DNA from: Prauserella salsuginis
Lineage (GTDB): Bacteria > Actinomycetota > Actinomycetes > Mycobacteriales > Pseudonocardiaceae
Length of the DNA stretch: 64,000 nt
Direction of reading: 5' to 3'
Assembly (NCBI RefSeq): GCF_024648885.1
Contig: NZ_JANBBF010000010.1
Location: 62,001 to 126,000 of the forward strand
Shown: one piece after another, positions 10,091 to 18,250 of the stretch
How the letters are laid out: every line of letters starts with the position of its first letter
Position numbering within the stretch: the first letter of the stretch is position 1
Notes under the pieces: generated by a model
Told to the model about the DNA's origin: nothing
The model's input: the letters and a program-made list of their open reading frames with translations, nothing else
The model's database searches: none
Made by a program: the position numbers and the translations under genes

Positions 10091-10861
10091 GTGACCACCG
10101 GTCAAAGCGTGGTGCTGTCCACGCTCGAGTTCGACATGCTGTGGGAGGCGGAGCGGCTGCCACGCCGGCATCCGGCACTGGACGTGCCGAGTGCGGGGGT
10201 GACGCACCGCGAGCGGTCCGATCTGGTCGACCAGGCGTGGGAGTCGCTGGCGCAGCGCAGGCTGGCGAAGGGCCACCAGGCCACGAGTGACCTGGTGGAC
10301 ATGCTGAACCTGTTCGTGCGGCCCGCGGTCGCGATCGACATGTGGGTCTGGACCGATCGGCAGATCTCGGGTGTGGCCGTGAGCACGGGCAGCCAGGCGC
10401 TGATGGGTGTCGTGGACGGTGACGAGGTGTGGCTGATCCCGGCGCGTGATTCGTCGTTGCCGGAGTCGGCGGTGTCGGTCGCCGGGGAGACGGCCGCGGG
10501 CATCGGCTGGTCGGCGACCCTGCCGCACGACGTGCTGGTCGACGCCGACCGCGAGGCGGGCGGTGACGCGCGGGTGCTCGTGGGGGCGCTGGCCGACCGT
10601 GGGATCGCGCTGAGCGAGGCGCAGGAGGTCGCGGCGATGCTGGCGGGCCAGGTCGTCCGTGGCCAGTTCGGTGCGCAGGCGTATGGACGTGACGGGGGTG
10701 TCCGCCGTGCGCCGCGGGTCGTGTCGTTCTTCGACAGCGACAAGGGCCGGTATCTGCTGCAGGTCGCACCGGGCAGTGACGGCAGGCAGTGGGCGACCGT
10801 CGCGCCCGCGGACAACACGCTACTCGCGCAGCGCGTGTGGGAACTGCTCGACGAGATGTGA
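10091..10861 (+). CDS. espG: ESX secretion-associated protein EspG
   Basis: 256 aa. EspG proteins are cytoplasmic chaperones that bind the tip of PE-PPE dimers and deliver them to the ESX membrane complex. The sequence has the family pattern: an N-terminal LSTLEFDMLWE, the strand segment AIDMWVWTDRQISGVAVSTG, a central acidic DGDEVWLIPA, and the late FFDSDKGRYLLQV strand followed by a C-terminal helix. It starts at GTG 10091, seven bases after the PPE stop. Its place directly behind PE and PPE supports the call. No core ESX genes (eccB-E, mycP) are in the window, so the secretion machine must be encoded elsewhere. Confidence 0.85.
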   Translation: MTTGQSVVLSTLEFDMLWEAERLPRRHPALDVPSAGVTHRERSDLVDQAWESLAQRRLAKGHQATSDLVDMLNLFVRPAVAIDMWVWTDRQISGVAVSTGSQALMGVVDGDEVWLIPARDSSLPESAVSVAGETAAGIGWSATLPHDVLVDADREAGGDARVLVGALADRGIALSEAQEVAAMLAGQVVRGQFGAQAYGRDGGVRRAPRVVSFFDSDKGRYLLQVAPGSDGRQWATVAPADNTLLAQRVWELLDEM

Positions 10862-11007
10862 GGAAAGCTCACCTCTCCACGGGCGACGAAAGTGGCGTAC
10901 GCGCGATTCTCGCTTTCGCCGATAGAGTTGAGCGGAACCGCCGGTGCGGGCGCATGCGTCATACCCGGCGACGAGCGGATCGTTTTTCGTGAAGGGGGAT
11001 GACCACC

Positions 11008-11322
11008 GTGCCGGTTTACGACGCCGAATCCATGCGGAGCACGGCAGGGAAGGTCGACGGTATCGCCGACCGTATCGCCGAGGACAAGGCGAAACTGCGC
11101 GGTGTCGAGGGGGAGAGCCCGTTCGGTGAGGTCGAGGACGCCGACGATCCGGATCGGGTGGACGGCGCGCTCGGCTCGTTCACCTCGGGGATGCAGGCGG
11201 AATTCGACGCTGCGCACCAGCACATGGCAGAGGCGAGCGGAGCGCTGCGCAGCGCCATCGCCGCGATGTCGGAGGCCGACGAGCAGGCGGCGAGCAACCT
11301 GACGATGCGGGGCGAGGCCTGA
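11008..11322 (+). CDS. EspC-like small type VII protein
   Basis: 104 aa, all-helical, with no signal peptide. The pattern VYDAESMRSTAGKVDGIADRIAEDK at the start and two further amphipathic helices fit EspC/WXG100-sized ESX proteins. No YxxxD/E motif is visible at the end, so export, if any, may depend on the next gene's product. GTG 11008 is chosen because GGGGG ends nine bases before it; the ATG at 10999 directly abuts that box, leaving no spacing. It is separated by one base from the transglycosylase gene, so the two are translationally coupled. Confidence 0.65.
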   Translation: MPVYDAESMRSTAGKVDGIADRIAEDKAKLRGVEGESPFGEVEDADDPDRVDGALGSFTSGMQAEFDAAHQHMAEASGALRSAIAAMSEADEQAASNLTMRGEA

Positions 11323-11323
11323 C

Positions 11324-12463
11324 ATGTCGCTGGGGATGCCGGAGAACTGGGAGCAGGTCGAATCCCAGGCAGCGAAGGTCGAAAAGGTCAATCCGGGCAG
11401 GATTCAAAACGTCGCGCAGGAGTTCAAAACCGCGTCGGAGAACGCAGGCGATCATTCTGCGGAGTTGAAGAACGCGGCTTCGCCGCTTTCCGAGGGCGGC
11501 GTCTGGAACGGTCCGGCGGCGGATGCGTTCTTCTCCTACGTCGCGCAGGTCGCCTCGGCGGGACAGCGCGTCAAGGACAAGCTCGACGAGGCCGCGGTCG
11601 AGCTGAGCGATCTGCAGCAGAAGCTGTCGGAGCTCAAGAAGTCGATCAACGAGACGAAGGCCAACGCGAAGCAGGAGATCGACGAGCGCAACAAGCAGGC
11701 CGAACAGCGCGCACAGCAGGCGGCGCAGGCGGCGGACGGCGAGGGCGGCGGCCAGGACCCGGAGTCGATCCGGGAGCAGGCGCGCGAGCAGAACCGGCAG
11801 ACGGCGTCGCAGGCGGCCGAGCGGATCAAGAGCCTGCTGGGTCAGGCCAACCAGGCCATCAAGAAGGCGCAGCGCCTCATGAAGCAGGAGATCGGCGGTG
11901 CGGGCGGCTATTCGCAGGTGCCGAAGCCGGGGCAGGCGCAGTCGCAGATGGCCGACACCGGCGGTATCAGCAACCCAGGCAGTGCGCCGAGCGTCGGTGG
12001 TGGTGGTGCCGGCGGCGGTGGCGGCAGCGGCGGTGCCGAGACGGCCGTCGGCGGTGGCGGTGGCGGTCTCGGGTCGAGTGGCGGCCCGCCCGCGGGCCCG
12101 CCTCCAGGGAACGTCGAGCAGTGGATCAAGGAAGCCATCAAGATCCTCAAGGAGAACGGCATCCCCGTCACCGAGGAGAACATCGACCAGATCTGGACGA
12201 TCATCGAACACGAGTCCGGTGGTGATCCGCGCGCGATCAACGACTGGGACTCGAACGCCGCGAAGGGCACCCCGTCGAAGGGCCTGATGCAGTGCATCGA
12301 CCCGACGTTCGACTCCCACGCCCTGCCGGGGCACGGTGACATCTGGGATCCGGTGGACAACATCATCGCCGGCGTCCGCTACACGTTCGACCGCTACGGC
12401 AGCCTCGAACAGCACCCCGGCCTCGAGTCGATCTCCTCCGGCGGCGGTTACCAGCCGTACTGA
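11324..12463 (+). CDS. WXG100-lytic transglycosylase fusion
   Basis: 379 aa with three parts. Residues 1-110 form a WXG100-like helical hairpin with the turn motif W61-N-G. Residues 110-215 are a long charged coiled coil (QQKLSELKKSINETKANAK, later SLLGQANQAIKKAQRLMKQE). About 220-262 is an almost pure Gly/Ser linker. Residues 268-379 are an SLT-type lytic transglycosylase domain with the catalytic Glu297 in EHESGGDPRAIN and the GLMQCIDPTF segment. There is no Sec signal peptide, so the WXG100 domain probably carries the enzyme out through an ESX system to cut peptidoglycan. It is coupled to the EspC-like gene and ends the module. Confidence 0.85.
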   Translation: MSLGMPENWEQVESQAAKVEKVNPGRIQNVAQEFKTASENAGDHSAELKNAASPLSEGGVWNGPAADAFFSYVAQVASAGQRVKDKLDEAAVELSDLQQKLSELKKSINETKANAKQEIDERNKQAEQRAQQAAQAADGEGGGQDPESIREQAREQNRQTASQAAERIKSLLGQANQAIKKAQRLMKQEIGGAGGYSQVPKPGQAQSQMADTGGISNPGSAPSVGGGGAGGGGGSGGAETAVGGGGGGLGSSGGPPAGPPPGNVEQWIKEAIKILKENGIPVTEENIDQIWTIIEHESGGDPRAINDWDSNAAKGTPSKGLMQCIDPTFDSHALPGHGDIWDPVDNIIAGVRYTFDRYGSLEQHPGLESISSGGGYQPY

Positions 12464-12561
12464 CCGCAACTCCTCTCCCCGGAGCCACGACGGCGCGGAC
12501 ATGAAAGTCCCTTCACGGTCGGCTCAGCGGGGTTTCACGGGGCGGCGGCATCGTTGACGTC

Positions 12562-13743
12562 ATGAGCGAAGAGCAGTGGCAACCCGACGAGGCGGACCTG
12601 AGCGCATTGTGGTCCGCCGTCGCCGGGGCGAGCGGGGACACCGCGCTCGGCAGCCGCATCACCCATCGTGACGTCCAGCGCGCCTCGACCACGGTGGCCG
12701 CACGGGTCGACGTGACCCGTCCCGACGGCTCCCGCGCCACCGACACCTACTGCGCCAGCACCTCGGCGAAGGCGCGGGCTGCGATGCGCGTGTCCGACGG
12801 CGTGCGCGAACTCGGCGTCTGGCGGTTCCCGCACGATCCGGCGCTGCCGGGGCTGGCCAGGGCGGTCGACCCCGGCCGCATGCGGGAACTGCTCGCCGGA
12901 CTGGGTCTGCCCACCGAAGATCTGCGGCCGACGGTTCGTTCCTACCGCCCGCTGCGGCGGGCGGTCGTCGAGGTGCGGACCGCGCGGGCGACCGTGTTCG
13001 TCAAGGTGCTGCGTCCCGACAAGGTCCAGCAGCTGCACCGGCTGCACCGCGCCGCCGAGGGCGGCGTGGTTCCGGAGAGTCTCGGCTGGACCGATGACGG
13101 CCTGCTCGTGCTCGCCGGCGTCGGCGGCACGTCACTGCGGCGGCTGCTGCTCGGTGGCAACACGATGGAGCTCGACCGGATCGACCCCGCCGACATCGTC
13201 GCCACGCTCCACGGGCTGCCGCAGGCGTTCGCCGACCACGCCCGCAGGCGGAGCTGGGCAGAACAGGCAGGCCACTACGCCGACGTCATCGCCCGCGTGC
13301 ACCCCGGCGCGGCCGGGACGGCACACGCGGTCGCCGAGGCGGTCGCCGTACCGACCGGTGCCGCTCCGGTTCCCGTGCACGGCGACTTCTACGAGACGCA
13401 GTTGCTCGTCTCCGGTGGGCGCCTGGTCGGGTTGCTCGACATCGACACCGCGGGCGCGGGCGATCCGCACGACGATCCGGCCTGCCTGCTCGGTCATCTG
13501 TCCGTGCTGTCGCAGGTCAAACCCGAACGCGCACCGGTGATCGATCGCTTCACGGCGCGGTGCCTGCGGGAGTTCGACCGGCACTGGGACCCGGTCACGC
13601 TCCGGTCGCATGCCGCGGCCGTGGTGCTGTCGCTGGCGCCGGGTGCGCACCGCACGGGCCGCCGCGGGTGGCACTCGGTGCTCGAGCGCCGCCTCGACCT
13701 GGCGTGGAACTGGTGCCGCGCCGACGATCCGCTCACCGCCTGA
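12562..13743 (+). CDS. APH-family phosphotransferase
   Basis: 393 aa. The C-terminal half has the aminoglycoside/choline-kinase fold: the catalytic loop VHGDFYETQLLV (Asp in HGD) and the metal-binding LLDIDTAGAGDP. The N-terminal lobe has VFVKVLRP, with the ATP-binding Lys. An extra N-terminal portion of about 120 residues (DVQRASTTVAARVDV and following) has no recognised motif. The substrate cannot be told; APH-fold kinases act on antibiotics, sugars, choline or proteins. It follows the type VII module by 98 bases and could be cotranscribed, but the intergenic DNA is long enough for its own promoter. Confidence 0.8.
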   Translation: MSEEQWQPDEADLSALWSAVAGASGDTALGSRITHRDVQRASTTVAARVDVTRPDGSRATDTYCASTSAKARAAMRVSDGVRELGVWRFPHDPALPGLARAVDPGRMRELLAGLGLPTEDLRPTVRSYRPLRRAVVEVRTARATVFVKVLRPDKVQQLHRLHRAAEGGVVPESLGWTDDGLLVLAGVGGTSLRRLLLGGNTMELDRIDPADIVATLHGLPQAFADHARRRSWAEQAGHYADVIARVHPGAAGTAHAVAEAVAVPTGAAPVPVHGDFYETQLLVSGGRLVGLLDIDTAGAGDPHDDPACLLGHLSVLSQVKPERAPVIDRFTARCLREFDRHWDPVTLRSHAAAVVLSLAPGAHRTGRRGWHSVLERRLDLAWNWCRADDPLTA

Positions 13744-13793
13744 CCCCGTAACAACCGCCGCCGCAGCGAACGAGCACTGCGGGTCCGTACTCC

Positions 13794-13860
13794 GATTTCG
13801 AGTGCCGATTTCGAGTGTCGGATTTCGAGTGCCGGCCTCGAGCGCAGCAGCCTCGAGCGC
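13794..13860 (+). repeat. GATTTCGAGTGCCG tandem repeat
   Basis: Three near-perfect copies of a 13-14 base unit GATTTCGAGTG(C/T)CG (13794, 13807, 13821) are followed by two copies of CCTCGAGCGC (13836, 13851). They lie between the phosphotransferase stop and the next promoter. Confidence 0.7.
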
Positions 13861-13948
13861 CCGGCGGCCCCTGGATTCCTCGCGCGCCCGTCGCGTGAGG
13901 TGACCGAGAAACCCACCCCGAGCACATCCTTCGAAAGGAAGTCGCATC

Positions 13949-14335
13949 ATGGCAAGCAACAAGCGTCCCTGGTTCGTCGTCGCCGCCGCGGCCGTCGGTG
14001 TCGGCGGTGCGATCGCCGTCGGAGGCACCGCACTGGCCGACGGAGTCAACGACCCGAAGCCCGCCTCGCAGGTGCAGCAGGCCGAGCAAGGCAACGGGCA
14101 GGCCGACTCCGCCGATTCGCCGAACGACAGCGACACGGCGAACGACAGCGACACCGCGAACGACAGCGACACGGCGAATTCCCCGAATGAGGCCGATTCC
14201 CCGAACGACGGTGACGACAAGGCGGGCAGCACCGCGGACTCGCCTGCCGATCGTGACGGTGTCGACGCGCCGAACGGACCCGACGGCTCCCCTGACGGCC
14301 CCGACTCCACGGCCAGCGCTGACTCCCCGCGGTGA
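13949..14335 (+). CDS. Small secreted Asp/Ser-rich repeat protein
   Basis: 128 aa, start ATG 13949 with GAAAGGAAG upstream. Residues 1-31 look like a signal peptide (SNKRPWFVVAAAAVGVGGAIAVGG, then ALA-DG). The mature part is acidic low-complexity sequence dominated by Asp, Ser, Asn, Ala and Pro, with NDSDTA units repeated three times. There is no enzyme domain. It is probably an exported or surface protein; the repeat and composition recall cell-wall spacer regions, but there is no LPXTG-type anchor. Possibly not under strong constraint. Confidence 0.6.
   Translation: MASNKRPWFVVAAAAVGVGGAIAVGGTALADGVNDPKPASQVQQAEQGNGQADSADSPNDSDTANDSDTANDSDTANSPNEADSPNDGDDKAGSTADSPADRDGVDAPNGPDGSPDGPDSTASADSPR
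14121..14174 (+). repeat. 18-bp tandem repeat x3 inside secreted protein gene
   Basis: Three copies of CGAACGACAGCGACACSG encode the NDSDTA hexapeptides. The copies differ at a single base, indicating recent duplication; the unit keeps frame. Confidence 0.85.
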
Positions 14336-14602
14336 CGCGGGCGGAGTGATGAGGGCGGAGTGACACGGGCGGAGTGACACAGTCCTCGCTGGCGCCAGCG
14401 CCCGCGCCGCGCGGATCGCCTCGCGACGCGGGCCAAGGCAGTCCGCTGTGGACAGTCCACAGCGGATTGTCAGGAAGAGGTTCCGGGCGCGGTTCGGTCG
14501 CCGGTGACCTTCCCGCTGGAGTGACGTGGCCGTGGTGGTCACACGTCGGAGCGTACGAACGACCGCTGAGGTCGTTGGCGATCGAGAGGGGCCCGGGAAC
14601 CG

Positions 14603-14637
14603 AATAGCCCGCACGCGCGCCGCGTGCGGGCTATTCT
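14603..14637 (+). promoter_or_regulatory. 15-bp inverted repeat overlapping AraC promoter
   Basis: AATAGCCCGCACGCG (14603-14617) and its exact complement (14621-14635) flank a 3-base loop. The right arm overlaps TATTCT (14632-14637), a -10 box seven bases before the GTG of the AraC-type gene. It could be an autoregulatory operator or the hairpin terminator of an upstream transcript, or both. Confidence 0.7.
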
Positions 14638-14644
14638 CGACGTC

Positions 14645-15040
14645 GTGGCCACGATGAGCCCGCGCGAGGACCAGAACCACCGGTTGCTGCGCGCCCGTGA
14701 TGCGATCGACCGCGACTACGCGAAGCCCCTCGACGTGCCCACCCTCGCGCGGGTCGCGCTGATGTCGCCGAGCCACTTCACCCGCTCCTTCCGGGCGACG
14801 TTCGGCGAGACCCCGCACCGATACCTGCAGCGCAGGCGGATCGAACGGGCGATGGCACGGCTGCGGTCGCCGTCGGCGACGGTCACGCGGGTCGCCGAGG
14901 AGGTCGGTTTCGACAGTCTCGGCACGTTCAGCCGCACGTTCCGGTCGATCGTCGGCGTATCGCCCGCCGAGTACCGCGCGGCGGCGACTCCGCTGCACGT
15001 GCCGGTGTGCTTCGTCAAGACGTGGTCACGCCCGGCGTGA
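14645..15040 (+). CDS. Short AraC-type regulator
   Basis: 131 aa. It is almost only the C-terminal DNA-binding domain of AraC/XylS proteins: two helix-turn-helix motifs (VPTLARVALMSPSHFTRSFR and VTRVAEEVGFDSLGTFSRTF) and the end GVSPAEYRA. There is no ligand-binding domain. GTG 14645 is chosen because TATTCT sits seven bases upstream, giving a leaderless transcript; ATG 14654 is the alternative. The VOC-protein gene follows 64 bases later on the same strand. Single-domain AraC regulators next to a VOC protein are a recurrent pair, so the VOC gene is the likely target. Confidence 0.85.
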   Translation: MATMSPREDQNHRLLRARDAIDRDYAKPLDVPTLARVALMSPSHFTRSFRATFGETPHRYLQRRRIERAMARLRSPSATVTRVAEEVGFDSLGTFSRTFRSIVGVSPAEYRAAATPLHVPVCFVKTWSRPA

Positions 15041-15104
15041 GGCCGGCCCACGTGAGCAGTTTCGGATAAGCGCTACCGCGGGGTGTCGCCGTAGCGTTAC
15101 CGGC

Positions 15105-15566
15105 ATGTTCACACGAATCGGAATCACCTCGATCATGGTCCTCGACCAGGACGAAGCCCTCGACTTCTACTGCGGCAAACTCGGCTTCGAGGTCACGGAC
15201 GACGTCGACCTGGGGTTCATGCGCTGGCTCACGGTGCATCTGCCCGCCCAGCCGGACACGCACCTGCTGCTGGAGGTGCCGGGGCCGCCGCAGCACAGCG
15301 AGGAGGTGGCGGCGCAGGTCCGCGACCTGGTCACGAAGGGTGCGCTGGGTGCGGCGGCGATCCTGAACACCGACGACTGCCGCAAGACGTACGAGACGCT
15401 GCGCGAGCGGGGCGTCGAATTCACCCAGGAACCGGTCGAACAGCCGTACGGCATCGACTGTGCGCTGCGGGACCCGTTCGGCAACCACATCCGCATCAGT
15501 CAGCCGGCGGAGGGGCCGCTGGAGATCACCGACGAGGACATCGAACGGTTCCAGTGCGGCTCCTGA
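15105..15566 (+). CDS. VOC (glyoxalase-like) family protein
   Basis: 153 aa with two beta-alpha-beta-beta-beta modules: FTRIGITSIMVLDQDEALDFYCGKLGFEV, typical of the first, and YETLRERGVEFTQEP...ALRDPFGNHIRISQP for the second. Candidate metal ligands are Glu/His residues in these strands, but the first module lacks the usual His at the first strand, so metal use is unsure. The family includes lyases, dioxygenases and antibiotic-binding proteins. TAGCGT (15092-15097) lies seven bases before the ATG, so it is probably leaderless. Likely controlled by the AraC-type protein upstream. Confidence 0.82.
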   Translation: MFTRIGITSIMVLDQDEALDFYCGKLGFEVTDDVDLGFMRWLTVHLPAQPDTHLLLEVPGPPQHSEEVAAQVRDLVTKGALGAAAILNTDDCRKTYETLRERGVEFTQEPVEQPYGIDCALRDPFGNHIRISQPAEGPLEITDEDIERFQCGS

Positions 15567-15629
15567 GCCCCGAACGTGTTCGATAGGCTGCGTGCGGTCC
15601 CTTGATCGCGCGCAGCCTGGAGAACCGCA

Positions 15630-16481
15630 GTGACTTCCACACCAGGACGGAACGGCAGCCGGGACGCGCAGCTGCCGACGGTCATCGACCCGAACGTGCC
15701 GAGTATCGCCCGCGCCTACGACGCGACCCTGGGCGGCAAGGACAACTACGAGGTAGACCGCGAGGTCGCGCGCCAACTGCGCGAGGTGACGCCGGAGGTC
15801 ACGACCCTCGCGTGGGACAACCGCGACTTCCTCATCCGCGCGACGCGCTTCATCGTCGGCACCGCGGGCATCGACCAGATCGTCGACGTCGGATCGGGTC
15901 TGCCGACCGTCGAGAACACGCATGACGTCGCACTTCGCCTCAACGGCGATACGTGCGTGGTGTACGTCGACATCGACCCGATCGTCATCGCCCACGGCCG
16001 TGCGCTCGTCGAGGACCACGAGTCCGTCCACTGCGTCCAGGGCGACCTCACCGAACCGCAGGCCGTGCTCGCCGACCCCGCCGTGGCCGGCAGGCTGGAG
16101 TGGCACCGGCCGATGGCGCTGTACCAGGTCGGCACGCTGCACCACGTCGCCGACGAGCGCGACCCCGAGGCCATGATGCGCGCCTACATCGACGCGCTGC
16201 CGTCCGGGTCGCAGGTCGTGCTGTCGCACTTCTTCAACCCCGGTGATGAGGATCCCGAGGCCGCCGCGGTCGCCGAGCGGCTCGAGCACGCGTTCCTGCA
16301 CAGCCCGATGGGCACCGGGCGGTTCCGCACACGCGAGGAGATCGCCGCCTACTTCGACGGCCTCGAGCTCCTCGATCCCGGCCTGGAGACGCTCGCCTAC
16401 TGGTGGCCGGAGGGTCCGCCGCCGGAGAACCTCGACCCGGCGCGCCGCCTCATGATCGGCGGCATCGGCCGCAAGCCGTAG
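15630..16481 (+). CDS. DUF574-type SAM-dependent methyltransferase
   Basis: 283 aa, start GTG 15630 with GGAGAA upstream. It belongs to the actinobacterial S-adenosyl methyltransferase family (Pfam PF04672, DUF574). Signs are ARAYDATLGGKDNYEVDREVA near the N-terminus, the SAM-binding DVGSGLPTVENTH, an acidic strand YVDIDPIVIAHGRAL, and the C-terminal FRTREEIAAYFDGLELLDPGL. The substrate is unknown for the family. A second, clearly related copy lies at 56463-57299 on the other strand. A degenerate palindromic repeat follows its stop. Confidence 0.88.
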   Translation: MTSTPGRNGSRDAQLPTVIDPNVPSIARAYDATLGGKDNYEVDREVARQLREVTPEVTTLAWDNRDFLIRATRFIVGTAGIDQIVDVGSGLPTVENTHDVALRLNGDTCVVYVDIDPIVIAHGRALVEDHESVHCVQGDLTEPQAVLADPAVAGRLEWHRPMALYQVGTLHHVADERDPEAMMRAYIDALPSGSQVVLSHFFNPGDEDPEAAAVAERLEHAFLHSPMGTGRFRTREEIAAYFDGLELLDPGLETLAYWWPEGPPPENLDPARRLMIGGIGRKP

Positions 16482-16490
16482 CGGGCTCGG

Positions 16491-16521
16491 GTGCCCCAGG
16501 GGCACCTTGGGGGCGTTGAGC
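16491..16521 (+). repeat. Dispersed palindromic repeat, copy 3
   Basis: GTGCCCC-A-GGGGCAC (16491-16505) followed by CTTGGGGGCGTTGAG, matching the right end of the repeat at 4629-4660. It starts nine bases after the methyltransferase stop, where it may end transcription. Confidence 0.6.
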
Positions 16522-16650
16522 GCCTCTGTTCTTCTCTTGATCATGCTCGCCTACGTCCGGTTACGCCGGGCCGCCGACTCGCCCAAACCGGTCTCCCGCC
16601 CACCCGCCGCCCTCGCGGTTCGACGTGGCAGGCCCCTTACCCTGCTGGGC

Positions 16651-17829
16651 ATGACGACGGACTCCGTGACCTCCCCGTTCCCGCCCGCAGCACAGCGTGC
16701 CGACGTGCCGCCGTTCCACGTGATGGACGTGTTGTCGGCGGCGAAGGCGCGGCAGGCCGAGCGCGGTGACGTGGTGTTCCTGTGCGCGGGCCAGCCGACG
16801 GCGGGTGCACCGGAGCCGGTGCTGGCGGCGGCGCACGAGGCGTTGCGCGGCGGTGACCTCGGGTACACGACGCAGCTGGGCATTCCGCCGCTCCGCGAGG
16901 CGATCGCAGGACACTACGACCGCGCGTACGGACTCGACGTCGACCCGGCGGACGTCATCGTCACCACCGGCTCCTCGGGTGGGTTCCTGTTGGCGTTCCT
17001 CTCCGCGTTCGAGGCGGGCGACCGGGTCGCGATGGCCCGGCCCGGCTACCCGGCCTACCGCAACCTGCTGAGCGCGCTCGGCTGCGAGGTCGTCGAGTTC
17101 GCCACGGACGAGAGCACCCGGTTCCAGCCGACGCCGGAGATCCTCGACGGCCTCGGCGACATCAAGGGCCTGATCGTGGCGAGCCCGAGCAACCCGACGG
17201 GCACGATCGTGTCGCCCGGCGAGCTGGCCGCGCTGACCGAGTGGTGCACGGCGCGGGGCGTGCGGCTGATCAGCGACGAGATCTACCACGGCATCTCCTA
17301 CGAACGGGACGTCGCGTGTGCGTGGCAGACGTCTCGCGAGAGCCTGGTGCTCGGATCGTTCTCGAAGTACTTCGCGATGACGGGCTGGCGGCTCGGGTGG
17401 ATGCTCGCGCCGCGGAGCCTTCACCGCAGCGTCGACGTGCTGACCGGCAACTTCAACATCTGCCCGCCCGCGTTGTCGCAGCACGCGGCGGTGGCGGCGC
17501 TGTCGCCGGAGTCGCACGCCGAGCTGGACGGCCACGTCGACCACTACCGCGCCAACCGCGATCTGCTCCTCGACGGGCTGCGCGGCATCGGCCTGACCCG
17601 CATCGCCCCGATCGACGGTGCCTTCTACGCCTACGTCGACGTGTCCGAGTACACCGACGACTCGTTGTCGTGGTGCCGCAGGCTGCTCGAGGACACCGGG
17701 GTGGCGATCACGCCGGGCGTGGACTTCGATCCGGTCGCGGGCGGGTCGTTCGTGCGGTTGTCGTTCGCGGGTGCGCGGGCGGACATCGTCACGGCCGTCG
17801 AGCGCATGGGGACGTGGCTCGGCAGCTGA
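16651..17829 (+). CDS. Class I/II PLP-dependent aminotransferase
   Basis: 392 aa. Fold-type I aminotransferase: GDLGYTTQLGIPPLREAIA (substrate/PLP region), VIVTTGSSGGFLLAF (phosphate-binding glycine loop), ASPSNPTGTIVSP (Asn in contact with PLP), SDEIYHGI (Asp holding the pyridine nitrogen), SFSKYFAMTGWRLGW (Schiff-base Lys), and a C-terminal Arg in GGSFVRLSFAG for the substrate carboxylate. The true start is ATG 16651: the conserved protein begins here and TTACCCT lies just upstream, giving a leaderless transcript. An in-frame extension to 16507 would run through a repeat. Substrate undetermined; aspartate or aromatic amino acids are likely for this subgroup. Confidence 0.9.
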   Translation: MTTDSVTSPFPPAAQRADVPPFHVMDVLSAAKARQAERGDVVFLCAGQPTAGAPEPVLAAAHEALRGGDLGYTTQLGIPPLREAIAGHYDRAYGLDVDPADVIVTTGSSGGFLLAFLSAFEAGDRVAMARPGYPAYRNLLSALGCEVVEFATDESTRFQPTPEILDGLGDIKGLIVASPSNPTGTIVSPGELAALTEWCTARGVRLISDEIYHGISYERDVACAWQTSRESLVLGSFSKYFAMTGWRLGWMLAPRSLHRSVDVLTGNFNICPPALSQHAAVAALSPESHAELDGHVDHYRANRDLLLDGLRGIGLTRIAPIDGAFYAYVDVSEYTDDSLSWCRRLLEDTGVAITPGVDFDPVAGGSFVRLSFAGARADIVTAVERMGTWLGS

Positions 17830-17976
17830 CCCGCAGCTGCCCGGCTGTCGGGGGCGTGACCGCTGCCTGCGGGGGAACCCGGAGTTTTCCCTGAACGTTT
17901 CCGGGAGGCCGGGACTTCCGGTGCGCGCCGTGCCAACCTGGACATACACGGCAGTACACGAGTGTGGAGGAAGCAC

Positions 17977-18159
17977 ATGTTCTGGAAGATCGTCGGCGGC
18001 CTGCTTCTGGCGTGGGTCGCGTTCATGGTGATCGGTTCGCTCGTCGGCTTCCTCGTCAAGGCGGTGTTCTGGATCGCGCTGATCGCCGGTGCGGGATTCC
18101 TCGGCGCGGCGGCCTACGGCGCGCTCAAGGGCGGCGACAAGAAGCAGATCCGTTCGTGA
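17977..18159 (+). CDS. Two-helix small membrane protein
   Basis: 60 aa. GGAGG (17966-17970) lies six bases before ATG 17977. Residues 5-25 and 28-50 are two hydrophobic segments (VGGLLLAWVAFMVIG and AVFWIALIAGAGFLGAAAYG) with a basic C-terminal tail (KGGDKKQIRS). No family recognised. The strong ribosome binding site and base composition support it as real. Confidence 0.7.
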   Translation: MFWKIVGGLLLAWVAFMVIGSLVGFLVKAVFWIALIAGAGFLGAAAYGALKGGDKKQIRS

Positions 18160-18250
18160 TCACCGGCGGCCGGCGGACACGTCCGCGGGCCGCGACGGGG
18201 CGGTTCGGCGGTGACCGGACATTGTCGGGGTGGGCTCCTACGCTGGCCGG

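Noticed and set aside
13132-14460. 442-codon minus-strand frame with SFAVSLSFAVSLSF repeats
   Set aside because: The repeat is the antisense reading of the NDSDTA repeat in the secreted protein gene; the sense gene has a signal peptide and a good ribosome binding site.
16507-16650. 48-residue N-terminal extension of the aminotransferase
   Set aside because: Runs through a degenerate palindromic repeat; the conserved protein and a TTACCCT box both point to ATG 16651.
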